From Owenia fusiformis (lineage: Eukaryota; Annelida; Polychaeta; Sabellida; Oweniidae), in assembly GCA_903813345.2 (NCBI GenBank), contig CAIIXF020000008.1, forward strand, positions 13,810,822 through 13,874,821: a stretch of DNA of 64,000 nt. The letters are read 5' to 3'. Below are positions 11,380 to 22,445 of the stretch, one piece after another. A model generated the notes under the pieces. It made no database searches. It had not been told where the DNA came from and saw only the letters and a list, made by a program, of their open reading frames with translations. Numbering within the stretch: position 1 is the stretch's first letter; each line of letters opens with the position of its first letter. The translations under genes were made by a program, and so were the position numbers.

Positions 11380-11945
11380 ATATTATCAGTTATCCAAGAT
11401 ACTTGAGGAGTTTAGAGAATTGAAAAAAAACTATAACAAAAGATAATATAAAAGATCGTCTGTGAAAAATCAAAGAATATGCGGCTCGGAAAACGGATTT
11501 AAACTGGGATTTAAACTGAGATGTGCTCGATTCGAAACTTATGGCTCTCCACCAAGAGGCCCTTAACAATGATCACAGTGATAAGGAACTATATTGATTC
11601 TGTATTGGAACGATTAAGCGCTAATAGGGGCCATCCTAAGTTAGGGCTATTAGTTTCCACTTTGTTAGCTTCAAAGAATGAGGCTTCTGTCTTGGAAAAA
11701 GAACAAAAGTGGCTTAAAGCTGTCAAGAGCTCTAACAATGACTCTACCCAGCCAAAGACTAAACAGTCTGCACTGACTGATTTACTCAAGAGGTTGGTTA
11801 GCGGTGTCAACAACCGTAGAGGATAATTTAATCAGAGGGGTAAGAGTTACTCAAAACCAACCAGACACTCTCCCTCGAATACTAATCGCTGTTATACTTG
11901 TGGTTCCTCAGAACATTTTTCAAAAAACTGTAATAATCGATAATA
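11380..11945 (+). pseudogene. gag-like fragment with a CCHC zinc knuckle
   Basis: Part of a Gag-like protein. A helical region with LLVSTLLASKNEASVLEKE is followed by a basic linker and then CYTCGSSEHFSKNC, a textbook C-x2-C-x4-H-x4-C zinc knuckle as in retroelement nucleocapsids. The upstream part (EYAARKTDLN) is similar to the gag-like exon at 60,220 (EYASRRDPDTD), and LLASKNEASVLEKE resembles LLATKGEAAVLDRE at about 60,465. The two therefore belong to related elements. Broken. Confidence 0.7.
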
Positions 11946-11982
11946 ATAACGAACATATGGAGTAAAATCCCCTAAAACATTT

Positions 11983-12233
11983 GTGTTTCAGTTTTGTCAA
12001 CAATTTAGTGAAAAGTTAGACAGTACCGTCGTGCGGACAGATAGATATGTGGACATTTCATCATGTGATCCAACAATTTCATATCAAGATGATTTACATA
12101 ATTTTGACATACAGTTCCCTGATCTCAATTATTTCATAGCAGAGAACATAAACAGACATTTATCTGAATGGGATAAGCATTTACTCTTTAGGGGAGATAG
12201 AAGTGACCCGGAAAGGCGTTGGTTACTCCAGGG
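11983..12233 (+). pseudogene. possible pol N-terminal fragment after gag
   Basis: Open frame immediately downstream of the zinc knuckle, with FDIQFPDLNYFIAENINRH and WDKHLLFRGDRSDPERRWLL. The position would suit the region between Gag and reverse transcriptase, but no protease or RT motif is visible. It runs into the next LC8 ORF, probably through a recombination junction. Assignment is positional only. Confidence 0.35.
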
Positions 12234-12421
12234 GGTTATTACTCCGTGTGTTCAGTGATGCCAACACTCAAACCAATGGGGAAGATCTGGTAAATCAGGA
12301 AGCTAGGAAGAGACCATCTGAGGCTGTACCAAATAATGAGACACGTAAAAGAACCGTCACCAGTGACACAACCTATGTTTATACTTATGAAAACACTAAA
12401 ACTTCAGATATCCCTGGATAA
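12234..12421 (+). CDS. LC8-motif ORF, family A, joined to pol-like sequence
   Basis: After a junction with pol-like sequence, the frame reads RVFSDANTQTNGED, an LC8-type TQT site, then EARKRPSEAVPNNETRKRTV and TYVYTYENTKTSDIPG. It is very close to the copy at 30,545-30,711 (ASTQTEEED, KRPAEAVPNNEAHKRT), so these two are sister copies. The usual splice-site-like signal is absent here. Family A LC8 ORF with an unusual 5' context. Confidence 0.6.
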
Positions 12422-12446
12422 AGAAAAAAAAGAAAAGGGAAACTTT

Positions 12447-12643
12447 GACTCATTCACAACAATATCAAACAACTAATGGAAGGAGAAACAAAGACGAATT
12501 AATTTCAAGGATAAGAAAAATTGGAATTCAAAATAAATTTAGAAAGTCGAAATCAAAGGAGTCATGTTCGATTAAGGAGTTGGGAACCCTGCGAGTACCA
12601 AATAACCACAGGATCCCGGGGCTTACAGTTACGATATGTAACA
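12447..12643 (+). repeat. LTR family B, partial (3' part)
   Basis: Matches the last ~200 bp of the complete family B LTRs: AACTAATGGAAGGAGAAAC, GGAATTCAAAATAAA, CCCTGCGAGTACC and the terminal ATATGTAACA. Joined almost directly to an LC8 ORF downstream, as at 26,443. Confidence 0.7.
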
Positions 12644-12663
12644 AATGCCAGGGAGACAATTTT

Positions 12664-12846
12664 GGAGGTGAGTGGGACTGTCTACGGACAAGAGTACCCA
12701 AATGGAAGAGAAAGCAGCCTAAGATCCACCAAGGGCTGGACCCACTGATCCCTCCGAGGGCGAGGCCCCACCTCCAAAAAGCGTATCCCATGTAGAAATG
12801 GCAAACGTATTTGTTGAAAAAAGTGGCGGTCACAAAGTTTGAATAG
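12664..12846 (+). pseudogene. LC8-motif ORF, family B
   Basis: Family B copy with TDKSTQMEEKAA at the LC8 position (a near match to KSTQT) and a C-terminus matching EHVEAQNLFVEKI. It lies 21 bp after an LTR end and 172 bp before a RING-like ORF, giving the order LTR, LC8 ORF, RING ORF also seen at 25,819-27,157. Fossil, broken. Confidence 0.55.
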
Positions 12847-13017
12847 ACAGGACACTGAACAATGTGCGTTTCCTAATTTTACAACATAAAGAGAGACTTT
12901 TTGAGACATTGATAAGAATAGAAACATAAAATAAAATAAAATTTAAAAAGGAGTCTTCTGGAAACATCGATGGAATTAGAAACATAAAATAAAACTAAAA
13001 TTCGACTACCACAAATT

Positions 13018-13361
13018 ATGGATTCTTGTAAATTTATCAAATACCAATTAAACACCTTACCTTCTTTGTAGCTAAGCAAGAAGGTATATTTAAAACAATT
13101 AGAAAAACTGACCAACTTGACCTCACTGTGTTACAAATGCCACTTGATATGTCCAATCATGAATGTCCATGGCCTCCCCTGCGGTCATCACATATCTGCC
13201 TCAAATGTAAATACACCCTGACATCAGTTGAACTATTAGGTTCTTTAGAATGTATACAGAATTGGAAAAATGATCCCACTTGTTGTGGCAGCTGTTATGC
13301 CGAAATCACGTGTTTAGGGGAAAAACACAATTGGCCAGGTAAAGATTTACAAAAAGCATAA
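13018..13361 (+). pseudogene. RING-like small ORF, family B
   Basis: Start block similar to the 26,828 copy (CKFIKYQLNTLPS). The second half is open and keeps ICLKCKYTLTS, SLECIQNWKNDPTCCGSC and EITCLGEKH, that is, the central and third metal-binding pairs. Followed by the family B noncoding tail. Broken. Confidence 0.65.
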
Positions 13362-13712
13362 TAAGATGCCAGATAAAGATTAACAAAAAGCATAATAAGA
13401 TGCATCTTGCCCATTTGTATTTGGATTACGAAAGTGATTTCATTGTTTGCTGTTTTGAGAAAAAGCATGAATAAAAGTATTACTAATTCCGTGCATGGGC
13501 CATGAATGCACGTAGTGTGTGTGTGTGAGATATTAAGTAAAGAATAACATAACGTGTGTATCATCATAACATATTATAATCCAGGTGTACATAATTAATT
13601 GATGAAAATAATTTATTAACCAATACTACCCTTGACTGAAGTGAGTTGTAAATGATACTAACACTAATTTATTAATCATATATTTATCATAAAGCATGAA
13701 CGACATCTTATT
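13362..13712 (+). other. family B noncoding tail, partial
   Basis: No gene. Matches the start and middle of the family B tail (GCATAATAAGATGCATCTTGCCC, a GTGTGTATCATCATAACATATTATAATCC run split by small changes, CTGAAGTGAGTTGTAAAT, CATGAACGACATCTTATTGG). It stops at a junction with a family A env tail at about 13,713, before the hairpins and LTR. Confidence 0.6.
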
Positions 13713-13885
13713 GGAATATGTTTGCCACGATTAGTCCCTTTACCTTATGTACACAGAATGGTGATATCTCAATTACTATCAGAACCATATGTAATCGTTT
13801 AACTGTGAAACTGAGAGAGGCATTTATGTATTGGTTCCCATGGATAGGAATAGGGTTTAATACTATGGTTGAATTATATTTTCAG
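13713..13885 (+). pseudogene. env-tail fragment, family A
   Basis: Last third of the env-tail domain, recognisable from the run GTCCCTTTACCTTATG and the TATCAGAACCATATG block, ending in TTATATTTTCAG before the LC8 ORF. Broken. Confidence 0.5.
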
Positions 13886-14113
13886 TGGATCAAGCTCAAA
13901 TCAATCAACTAGGCCTATCTGGACGATAGACGTCGATGGTATCCTAAAAACACTGTAGATGTAGGTACACAGACGGATGGGGTTGAATAAGCAGAATTGG
14001 GGAAGAGGCCGGGATCACCAACCCCTGAACCATCCTTCAAAAGAGTAGTTATAAGCGACTACACACATGTATTTACATTCGAAAATTCTAAGACTACAGA
14101 TTCTTCTGTCTGA
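13886..14113 (+). pseudogene. LC8-motif ORF, family A
   Basis: Contains NTVDVGTQTDGVE, a canonical TQT site, followed by GKRPGSPTPEPSFKRVVIS and TFENSKTTDSSV, the family A basic patch and T/S/D-rich end. The reading frame is not continuous. Followed by the family A noncoding tail. Confidence 0.6.
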
Positions 14114-15507
14114 GCCCGGAGCTACGAATCCATGTTTTATTTTTAGTACACAGTATATAAACAATAAACGATTCGACATCAAGACTTGCTACTGACTTTT
14201 GGAAATATAATAACACCATAATGAAATAGGAAAAGTAAAATTATTGTTTTGACTACATCTTAGAAAATGAACCCTGATCAATAAAACCATACATTTACAA
14301 ACGAAATAAAACAAATTATTCATCATCTGAGAATTTTGTCGTGTGTCCAGGTTCCTAAATTAAAGAAAATCTCACCTCTAATTTAAATATCCTTTAGGTT
14401 GATACATTTATATTGATGTCCGTCCTACAAACAGTAGGTGGTGTGATAAGAAATTTAATCCATAAGTAAAATTCTTCGATGAGTCCTTGGGCATTGATAT
14501 CTGAGGTATCACAATATCTCCAAAATACTAGTGCATACACCAACATTTCTTAAATTATTTGAATCATATATAGTTTAAAGATGGTGTAATCTTCCCTTGT
14601 GTGAAAAGAGTTAGAAATATATTAAACGCGGCTTCGATGCTTGTAGGTAATACCCCTCCATTAATGCTTATAACCTACGAAATTGCAGTACCAGCGAGTT
14701 TGAAAGTCAATACCCTTCGGGGGAAACAACTCAGTACGCAAAAGAAGCTCTTCCTCTAGTTGCATATCGCGTTTTGGATTAGATGTAAATATTCAACGGA
14801 TCAAAATCTATTTATTCACACATATATTTAACCTTATTTAACCACATATATATATAACCGTATTTAATCATATATTAATCATATTGAGAAATTAAGTAAG
14901 GTAAAGTGTACCAAAGGGTATGGTAGATGTCGGGAATTAAAGGATTAAACAGAGACATCTATAAATAAGACATACAATCATGCTATGTATATATCATCAT
15001 CATCACATTCTAATCACTATATAATCATTAAAGTGTGGTCGTTTAATATAGCTAATATAATTTATATACCTAAATACACTAATCTCCCAAGCCGGTAAGC
15101 TGAAGAAAATGAGAAGAAGAAGCAAAAGACGGGGAATGCATGAGCAGATGTTGGAGTCTGAGGAATGAGAATGCCGATCGTATTCGACTGCCCAGTGAGG
15201 GATGATCGAGTGAATCTGCTGTTGATGAAGAAGTGCAGTACTGTCACCAATTCAAGATACGCAGACAATGAGACATTTCTGAGGACATTAAAATTCAACG
15301 ATGAATTTAAATATTATGAACTCTTGAGTATGAAAGTCATCCTGGTCTTTCACTGCATTCATTGGAATCAGGATAACGTCAACCTAATGGGTAGTTGCGC
15401 GACCAGAATGTAGTAGTTGTATTTTTTAGTACAAAAGTAAAATAAAGTTATCTGGAAAATTTCAATAAAATCCACAGACAAGGCATCTGTATTTCAAGTG
15501 TGGGGGT
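14114..15507 (+). other. family A noncoding tail, copy 2
   Basis: No gene. It holds the block TGCTTATAACCTACG to GCGTTTTGGATTAGATG (about 14,660-14,790), a copy of the covarying stem (about 15,345-15,415) and a decayed version of the pre-LTR hairpin (about 15,473-15,490). Ends at LTR A. Confidence 0.65.
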
Positions 15508-15635
15508 TGTTAAAACCCGTTTTTCAGATTAATTTAGTAATTATAATGAATGATTTATATAAATTAATGTATTACTATTCCAAGTGTCTACTGGTATGAG
15601 AAATACAATAATCTCGATGTAAGATCTGTCTAGAA
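15508..15635 (+). repeat. LTR family A, partial (5' part)
   Basis: Starts with TGTTAAAACCCG and CAGATTAATT, matching the 5' end of the complete LTR at 35,962; ends at GATGTAAGATCTGTCTAG. A second short piece of tail (15,636-15,700) follows, so the locus has been rearranged. Confidence 0.6.
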
Positions 15636-15729
15636 ATATTATGAACTCTTGAGTATGAAAGTCATCCTGGTCTTTCACTACATTCATTGGAATCAGTATC
15701 TAGTTCCCAGGGAAAGATTTAGAGTCTAA

Positions 15730-15945
15730 TTGAGTGTCGTTTGCCTGAGGAGACCCCTCATGCAAGACGCTACTACTCAGACTGAGGAGGTGAAGGGGAA
15801 TGTGACCGTAAAAGAGAAAGGAGTCACGCAAGATCAGCCTCCGGTTGGTCCGCCCGCTGCAAAGAGGAAGATGGTTTCTCAAAGCTCTTACACACACTCA
15901 ACTTCCAAGGCTACTGACACTATATTGATGATCACAAAAACTTAA
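15730..15945 (+). CDS. LC8-motif ORF, family A
   Basis: Open frame of 71 codons, beginning MSVVCLRRPLMQDATTQTEE. The TQT site lies in a context close to DASTQTE. It continues with an acidic/basic stretch, PPAAKRKMVSQSSYTHS and a TDTI-type end. No splice-site-like CAG directly upstream; the preceding 35 bp match the end of the env tail. Confidence 0.6.
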   Translation: MSVVCLRRPLMQDATTQTEEVKGNVTVKEKGVTQDQPPVGPPAAKRKMVSQSSYTHSTSKATDTILMITKT

Positions 15946-16240
15946 AAATTGACTCTGATTAATATTTGGATATTTTGCAGAGGAGAACCAGAATTTGAAA
16001 CCTTAATTATTTTTTTGGACATTACACTAGTAAACGATGGTGAATGTTGAATGAAAGTAAAATAAATAGAAACTATTATGTGCATTTGAAATTTTATTCT
16101 TGTTTGTTGAGAAAACTGATGCGGTAAGGGGTCTTCAGGAGACCATACTGGGGTGATCTTACAAGAATTTAAACTCTCAAAGTGTGACATGACAAATTAT
16201 CCGATCTAGAACGGTCTCCATATGACCATGAACAGATAGG
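15946..16240 (+). other. spacer between family A and family B modules
   Basis: AT-rich 295 bp with no gene. Contains noncoding sequence after the LC8 ORF (AAAATTTTATTCTTGTTTG, similar to 10,390-10,420). Family B env sequence begins at about 16,262. Confidence 0.5.
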
Positions 16241-16261
16241 TCCCGATGCCTGGTGTACTAC

Positions 16262-16934
16262 TGAATCCCCTGTGATGATTTATGTTTCTTTTGCTCTGGC
16301 TGTGATCACGATCATATCTAATATTTATGTGTTGACGAAAATAAAGTTTATATTGACCACTATTCTCTCAATAAAGAATGTAATGAAAGCGGAAGGTCGT
16401 TAATTCATTGTGAAGTCCATGCGAGATGCTACTACGAGTCACACTCCAGAAAATATGAAATATTCAAATGTCACCCAAACTTGGTCAATCGTCATATTGA
16501 CCATAATGACATTTTATGTGCTAGTGATGAGGATTAAGTTTATGTTTAAAGCATGGCGTGTCGTGTGCGGAAAGTGAAGTGTACATAGGAAATCTAGACT
16601 GATATTAGAGTTATCTTCGTTGAGTCAGCGGATGACGATACCAATAACCAAGTTACAATATGGGTATAACAGGTGTCAGTTGACTCAGCGAGGAGTTATA
16701 AATAGTATTCAAGTTCAAAAGGGGTTGTTTTGGAATACTTTATCCATTGAATGGGGAGAAATTAAATTTATATTGGACAATGAGGAAATGAATTTGAATT
16801 TGCCACCACAAGTTTCCTGGCCTTATGGTTATGGAAGGTCCATTTGCGATGTCCTATCTGACCCTTATATTATTAGGTTTTATTATGAATTGGAAACTAA
16901 CGTGTTTGTCCTAATACCCTTAGCAAGGTCCTAA
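16262..16934 (+). pseudogene. env-tail module, family B, with two membrane segments
   Basis: The first hydrophobic segment (VSFALAVITIISNIYVL, from about 16,285) is followed by a hydrophilic loop and a second (VILTIMTFYVLVM, about 16,495-16,535). Then comes the conserved cytoplasmic-type domain, open from 16,620: ITKLQYGYNRCQLTQRG, LSIEWGEIKFILDNEE, PYGYGRSICDVLSDPY, FYYELETNVFVLIPL. By position it is the membrane anchor and tail of an env-like protein. Homologous to family A modules although the sequences differ a lot. Broken; the domain itself is open. Confidence 0.6.
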
Positions 16935-16959
16935 TGTGGAAATGGTTTTGAAATTCCAG

Positions 16960-17165
16960 TGGCGGAGAGGCAACTCTGGAGAAGAGTAAGACCCACCAGG
17001 GATCAGGCCACCCAGACTGAGGGGAATCAGAGTTCTACCCCTTCTCCCGCGGCAGCCGCAACAGCAGGGAACCAGACTGATAATACATGTAATAGGGTGG
17101 TTACTGAGCATGTGGAAGCAACAAACTTGTTTGTGGAAAGGATTCTGATCACGAAATTTCAATAA
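16960..17165 (+). CDS. LC8-motif ORF, family B
   Basis: Follows TGAAATTCCAG and reads AERQLWRRVRPTRDQATQTE, placing a TQT site about 15 residues in. A Q/S/P/A-rich linker follows, then TEHVEATNLFVERILITKF, the family B C-terminal helix-like block. About 67 codons, hydrophilic. The RING-like ORF begins 155 bp downstream. Confidence 0.65.
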
Positions 17166-17319
17166 AGACTAGGAGATTACGACATAAATTGGGTGGACGT
17201 TGGCGAAACAGAGAATTTATGAAAAAAAATGTTTTAACGTTTGATTCTAAGAAAGGAGCGAGTAAGAAAAAATAAAAATAAAAGAATAAAGAAAATTCTG
17301 ATTGAGTGCTTTCAAAAAT

Positions 17320-17660
17320 ATGGAGTTTTGTAGATTTATCATACGTCAAATTAATGCCTTACCTTCCTGGTCGCTGAGCAAGAAGGTATACTCCAAACAG
17401 TTAGACAAATAATAAACATGACCTCGTTGTGTTACAAATGTCGCTTTCTATATCCAATCATGAATATCCATAGCCTTCCGTGTGGTCACCATGTTTGCCC
17501 CAAATGTAAATACGTCCTAACATCAGATGAGCTATTAGGTTGTGTAGAGTGTATACAAAAATTGAAAGATGATCACTCTTGTTGCGCCAGCTGTTTAGCA
17601 GAAATCACTTACTTGGGGGAGGAACATAAATGTCCAGGTAAAGTTAATAAAACGGCATGA
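17320..17660 (+). pseudogene. RING-like small ORF, family B
   Basis: From 17,418 an open frame of 80 codons: TSLCYKCRFLYPIMN, LPCGHHVCPKCKYVLTS, CVECIQKLKDD, CCASCLAEIT, EHKCPG. This gives four cysteine/histidine pairs in RING-like order. A homologous N-terminal extension is visible upstream, as in the 26,828 copy. RING domains often act as ubiquitin ligases, but no E2-contact residues can be judged here. Followed by the family B tail. Confidence 0.7.
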
Positions 17661-18845
17661 TAAGATGCATTTTTGCCCATTTGAACTTGAACTACTGAAA
17701 CGATTTCATTGCATGATAATGTATTTTATGAGAAGAGCATGAATTAAAGGGGAATTCATTTAAATTGCTGAATATATGCATGTGTATATATATCATATTT
17801 CACACTAATGCTTTTAACCTTTGAGCCTGCAGTTTCTAGAGGACCTGAGAATTAATAGTTGTTTGAGATTGGCCTCTACAAGAGACCTTTTTCTGACAAT
17901 GAAACGGTCTGGAGCGCAGAAGAGGCTCAACACTTCATACGCTGTCATCTCAAGAATCCCCTTTTGATCAATTGAACCAGATTAATTGATCTAATACATA
18001 TAATCACATATAACCAACTATATAATATTCAAAGCATGTCTTACTAATTCAGTGCATGAGTAATAAATGCACTTAACGCACTTAATGTGTGCGCATGATA
18101 ACTTCTATGAAATATAGCGTGTGTATCATCATAATATATAATCCAGGTGTATATAATTAATTGATGAAATAATTTATTAACCGATATTACCTCAGTGCCT
18201 TTGACTGAAGTGAGTTGTAAATAATACTAACATTAATTTATTAATCACATATTTATCATGAAGCATGAACGACATCTTATTGGAAGATGTTTTAGCTGCA
18301 TGAAGTGCGATTAACTGCCTTGTGAGAAGTGTACCTTATTGGAAGGTGCGGTTTGGCAGAATTTAAGTAAAAGTCATATAGATGGCGAAGTAAATTGAAT
18401 ATAAGATGTTAGGTATAGAGATAAGTTAGATAAGTTTAATCAAGTATCATCATTGCATGTATTCATACATATTCACCTATTAATCACATTTACTCACCAT
18501 ATTTAACCATTATAACCCATAATATATTAATCACTAATAAAATAACAAAAAGAAGAAGATGACGAGATGACTTCAGAGACGAATAGCTCCAACTATGATG
18601 AACAATAATGATCACCAGGTGCCATCTATCAATGAATATGAACGCTGAACGCGGATTATAAGTGATATCGATAGCAAATATGGACGCTGAAGGTGAACTC
18701 AGAAGATGCAGTGATATGAAGAGAATGGATAGAGACATTAGATGCATATCCACCTAGCACTACATTCATAAACACTTAAAGTGATATGAAGACGGAGATA
18801 AAGAATACAGATTATCAGTTAATTAAACTATGAACTCTGGAGCAT

Positions 18846-18925
18846 GAAAGTAATCCTGGTCTTTCACCACATTCATTGGAACCAGGAACCACGTCAACCT
18901 AATGGGTTGTTGCGCGGCCGGAATG
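18846..18925 (+). promoter_or_regulatory. conserved RNA-like stem in the 3' tail (family B copy)
   Basis: ACCACATTC pairs with GAATGTGGT across a loop that contains a second hairpin, CAACC-TAAT-GGGTTG, and the run GTTGCGCGGCC. Present at the same distance before the LTR in all six better-preserved tails. In family A copies the outer stem reads ACTACATTC/GAATGTAGT, a paired change. Confidence 0.6.
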
Positions 18926-18983
18926 TGGTATATCATCTCAAAAATATAAAATAAAAATAAATAAATAATTTATATTGTAAAGT

Positions 18984-19022
18984 AAATTAACCAGGTATGG
19001 TTAATTTCTAAAGAAGGGGAGA
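18984..19022 (+). promoter_or_regulatory. pre-LTR hairpin and polypurine tract (family B)
   Basis: AAATTAACC and GGTTAATTT form a perfect 9 bp stem around AGGTAT, followed two bases later by AAAGAAGGGGAGA. The purine run ends one base before the TG of the LTR, as expected of the polypurine tract that primes plus-strand DNA. Same arrangement at 22,323-22,361 and 28,487-28,525. Confidence 0.65.
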
Positions 19023-19023
19023 T

Positions 19024-19649
19024 TGTTACGATTCGGTCAGTACTTAATTATATTTAATTATATATAATTAATTCATTATTTATTTATTATTTATCCAATA
19101 TAAAAATATAATTTATATTCAGTATATTCAAACATTGTAAAGATCTTGCTGCTTTCTTATGATTAATGACTATTTAGACCTCAGTTTGCTTTAGTGCAGG
19201 GGAATCCCTACGCCACTATATTCAGCCAAAATAAAGATATATCAGAAGAATTCTGACAAGTTAAAACTTCCAACAACCAATCACAACTCAGAATTATGGT
19301 TTGAATCTTGCTTACATAAGCATGAAATCAGCAATATTCTTACTTATATTTGCACAATTTTGACAGGTAAAATAATGTATTTTACCTGGTATATAAAGAA
19401 GCCGGCAAGATCTGTTGATTCAGTAAGTTTTACTCACTCACAACGATGCTAAACAACTGATGAAAGGAGAAACAATAACAAGCGAATCTTCCGAAACTCT
19501 GCTGACCGAATCAATTATTTCAAGAAGAATAGGAATTCAAAATAAAATAAAGAAAACAAATAAGAGGAGTCGTGTTCAATCAGGAGCTGGGAACCCTGCG
19601 AGTACCGAAGGACCACAAGATCCCGAGATAATAGTTAAGATATGTAACA
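19024..19649 (+). repeat. LTR family B, complete
   Basis: 626 bp, starting TGTTACGATTCGGTC and ending ATATGTAACA, with TGTTAC/GTAACA inverted ends. A TATA box (TATATAAA, 19,390-19,397) lies in the middle, followed by a GC-richer leader. Preceded by a polypurine tract. Similarity to the copy at 25,819-26,443 is high by eye, about nine in ten positions in the central part. It is joined downstream to env-tail sequence, so the unit is internally partial. Confidence 0.85.
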
Positions 19650-20265
19650 TAATATTTATGTGTTGACGAAAATAAAGTTTATTTTTACCACTATTCTGCC
19701 AAATAAAGAATGTATAAAGCAGAAGGTAGCCTATTCATTGTTAAGTACATGCGAGATACTACTATGAGTCACACTCCAGAAAATATGAAATATTCAAATG
19801 TCACCCAAACTTGGTCAATCATTATATTTACCATAATGACATTTTATGTACTTGTAATGACGATAAAGTTTATGTTTAAAGCATGGCGTGCCGTGTGTGG
19901 AAAGCGAAGTGTATATAGGAAATCTAGATTGATATTAGAATTATCTTAATTGAGTCAACGGATGACGATACCAATAACAAAGTTACAGTATGGGTATAAC
20001 AGGTGTCAGTGGACTCGGCGAGGAGTTATAAATAGTTTTCAAGTTCAAAAGGGACTGTTTCAAACTACTTATCCATTGAATGGGGAGAAATCAAATTTAT
20101 ATTTGACGATGAGCAAATGAATTTGAATTTGCCACCACAGGTTCATTTACCATATGGTTATGGGAGATCTATTAACAATATCCTGTCTGAACCTTATATT
20201 ATTCGATTTTTCTACGAACTAGAGAATAATGTATTAGTTTTAATACCTTTGGCAAGGCTATAATC
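19650..20265 (+). pseudogene. env-tail module, family B
   Basis: Joined directly to the LTR end. From 19,710 it is open through RDTTMSHTPENMKYSNV and a membrane segment SIIIFTIMTFYVLVM, ending with YRKSRLILELS. The downstream domain is recognisable (ITKLQYGYNRCQ, PYGYGRSI, LEN-type end) but broken. Sister copy of 16,262-16,934. Confidence 0.6.
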
Positions 20266-20287
20266 GGCATGGTTTTTGAAATTTGAG

Positions 20288-20490
20288 TGACAGAGAGGCA
20301 AGTATGCAGACGGGTTGGCCCCACTGAAAATATGGCTACTCAAACCGAAGTCCCGATCAAAACAAGTCAAACAACCCAAGGGAACCCTACTCCAACAAAT
20401 TCCCTAGGACCAGCCCAAACCCCAGTACACGAGCATACAGAAATGAAGAACGTTGTCATAGAACAATTTACCAGGACCGTATTTGAATAA
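20288..20490 (+). CDS. LC8-motif ORF, family B
   Basis: Open frame reading TERQVCRRVGPTENMATQTE, a canonical TQT site, then a T/Q/P/N-rich linker and VHEHTEMKNVVIEQFTRTVFE, the family B end. The base triplet before the ORF is GAG rather than the usual CAG. Followed by a RING-like ORF 64 bp later. Confidence 0.65.
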
Positions 20491-20554
20491 ACTCTAACTG
20501 ATATAAAGAAAAAAGGAAAAATAATTAATACCTGGGTGTCCTTGAAAAAGAAAA

Positions 20555-20877
20555 ATGAAGTTTCGTAAATTCAATAAATGTCAGTTAAACACCTTACCTT
20601 CCTGGTCGCCGAGCAAGAAGGTATACTCCAAACAGTTAGAGAAACTATTAAACATGACCTCGCTGTGTTACAAATGTCATTTTATATATCCAATCATGAA
20701 TATCTATAGCCTCCTTTGCAGTCACCATGTTTAGCCCAAGTGTAAATATGTCCTAACATCAGATGAACTATTAGGTTGTTTAGAGTGTATCAAAAATGGA
20801 AAAATGATCCCACCTGTTGTGCCAGCTGTTTTGCAGAAATCACTTACTTAGAGGAGGAACATAAATGTCCAGGTTAA
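20555..20877 (+). pseudogene. RING-like small ORF, family B
   Basis: Start resembles the 26,828 copy (MKFRKF). Retained blocks include TSLCYKCHFIYPIMN, CKYVLTSDELLGCLECI and CCASCFAEIT with EEHKCPG. Very close to the 17,320 copy. Broken. Confidence 0.65.
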
Positions 20878-22363
20878 GTTAATAAAAGAACATGATCAAA
20901 TGCATTTTGCCCGATTGAACTTGAACTATTGAAAACAATTTCATTGCATGATCATGTGGTAAGAGACAAGCATGAATCAAAGAGGAATTCATTTAAATTG
21001 CTTAATATATGCATGTGTATATATATCATATTTCACACTAATGCTTTTAACCTTCGAGCCTGCAGTTTCTAGAGGACCTGAGAATTAACAATTCAATTGT
21101 TTGAGATTGGCCTCTACTAGAGACCTCTTTCTGGCAATGAAACGGTCCGGAGTGCAGAAGAGGCTCAACACTCCATACGCTATCATTTCACGAATCCCCT
21201 TTTGATCAATTGAACCAGATGTAAATAATTAATTGATCTAACATAAATAACAAATAACCAAATATTTATATATTTAAAGCATGTATTACTAATTCCGTAC
21301 ATAATTCATGAATACACGTAGAGTGTGTGTGTGAGCTAATTATTAAGTAAATGATAATATAACTTGTGTATCATCATAACATATTATAATCCAGGGGATA
21401 ATTTAATTGATAAATAATTTATTAACCAATACTACCTCAGTGGCTTTAACTGAACAAAGTTGTAGATATTACTAACACTAAATATTAAACATATATTTAA
21501 AATTATTTATCATATATCATGAACAACATCTTATTGGGAGATGTTAAAGATACATGAGGATGATATTGGAAGGTGCGAGTTGACAGAATTTTGTAAATCT
21601 TATATAGAGGGCATACAATGAATAAGTATGTCTCCATGTAAAAGTAAGGATAAGGTAGATGTTAAGTTTAGTTAAGTATCACTGCATGCGCTCATACACA
21701 TATTATTCATCTATTAATGGCATCTACTCACCATATTTAACCATAATAATCTATAACATATTAATCACTGATAAAAGAACAAGAAATATTTGACAACAAG
21801 CGGCCATCTTGACTAAATCGCTATAGTAGAAAAAAGGCATGCTTTCAAAATCGAGAACGAGACAATGTCTATTTTAAATGAAAATGTTCAATATCTCATC
21901 AACAAGACAAGCTGTTACCATTTCAAGTTCATGAAATATTAACAGAACGATTTTTAGAATATTACATAAATTTATTGAACAACGGCTGAAGTGTTTACAA
22001 TAGTTCACTGTGTTCCAGATGGAAACACTTCTAGCCAATTCTTGACTTGAGTAAATTATGCATATCCATCCGCCACTACGATTCATAAACACTTATATAT
22101 ATAGTGCTACGAAGATAAAAGACAAATAATACGGATTAGCAGTTAATTAAACTATGAACTCTGGAGCATGAAAGTAATCCTGGTCTTTCTGGCACATTCA
22201 TTTGAACCAGGAACCACGTCAACCTAATGGGTTGTTGCGTGGCCGGAATGTGGTGTATCATCTTAAATCTTACAAAATAAAATAAATATAAATAAATAAA
22301 TAAACAATTTATATTGTAAAGTAAATTAACCAGGTATGGTTAATTTCTAAAGAAGGGGAGATT
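20878..22363 (+). other. family B noncoding tail, copy 3
   Basis: No gene. Same landmarks as 17,661-19,023, including the conserved block (21,030-21,185), the covarying stem (22,150-22,252), the perfect hairpin (22,323-22,346) and the purine run (22,349-22,361). About 290 bp at 21,785-22,075 are specific to this copy, with no recognised content. Confidence 0.65.
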
Positions 22364-22445
22364 TGATATGATTTGGTCAGTACGTAATTATATTTAATTA
22401 TATAGAATTACTTTATTATTTATTTATTATTTATATCCAATATAA
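22364..22445 (+). repeat. LTR family B, partial (5' part)
   Basis: Starts TGATATGATTTGGTCAG directly after the purine run and follows the family B LTR for about 80 bp. Reverse-strand Ty3/gypsy sequence then begins. Confidence 0.65.

Larger units (their letters stand above)
17661..19023 (+). other. family B noncoding tail, copy 2
   Basis: No gene over 1.36 kb. In order: GATAAGATGCATTTTTGCCC; a conserved block from CACTAATGCTTTTAACC to GGCTCAACACTTC (17,805-17,935); a GTGTATCATCATAATATATAATCC-type run; ACATCTTATTGG; the covarying stem (18,846-18,925); a perfect hairpin (18,984-19,007); and the purine run AAAGAAGGGGAGA at 19,010-19,022. LTR B starts at 19,024. Confidence 0.7.

Noticed and set aside
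12528-12927. Reverse-strand frames of 80-100 codons over LTR B and the LC8 ORF
   Set aside because: Antisense to better-supported + strand features that recur elsewhere in the window.
16285-16560. Duplicated membrane segment within one env tail
   Set aside because: Comparison with 29,791-30,516 shows that two different membrane segments are the normal layout, not a duplication.
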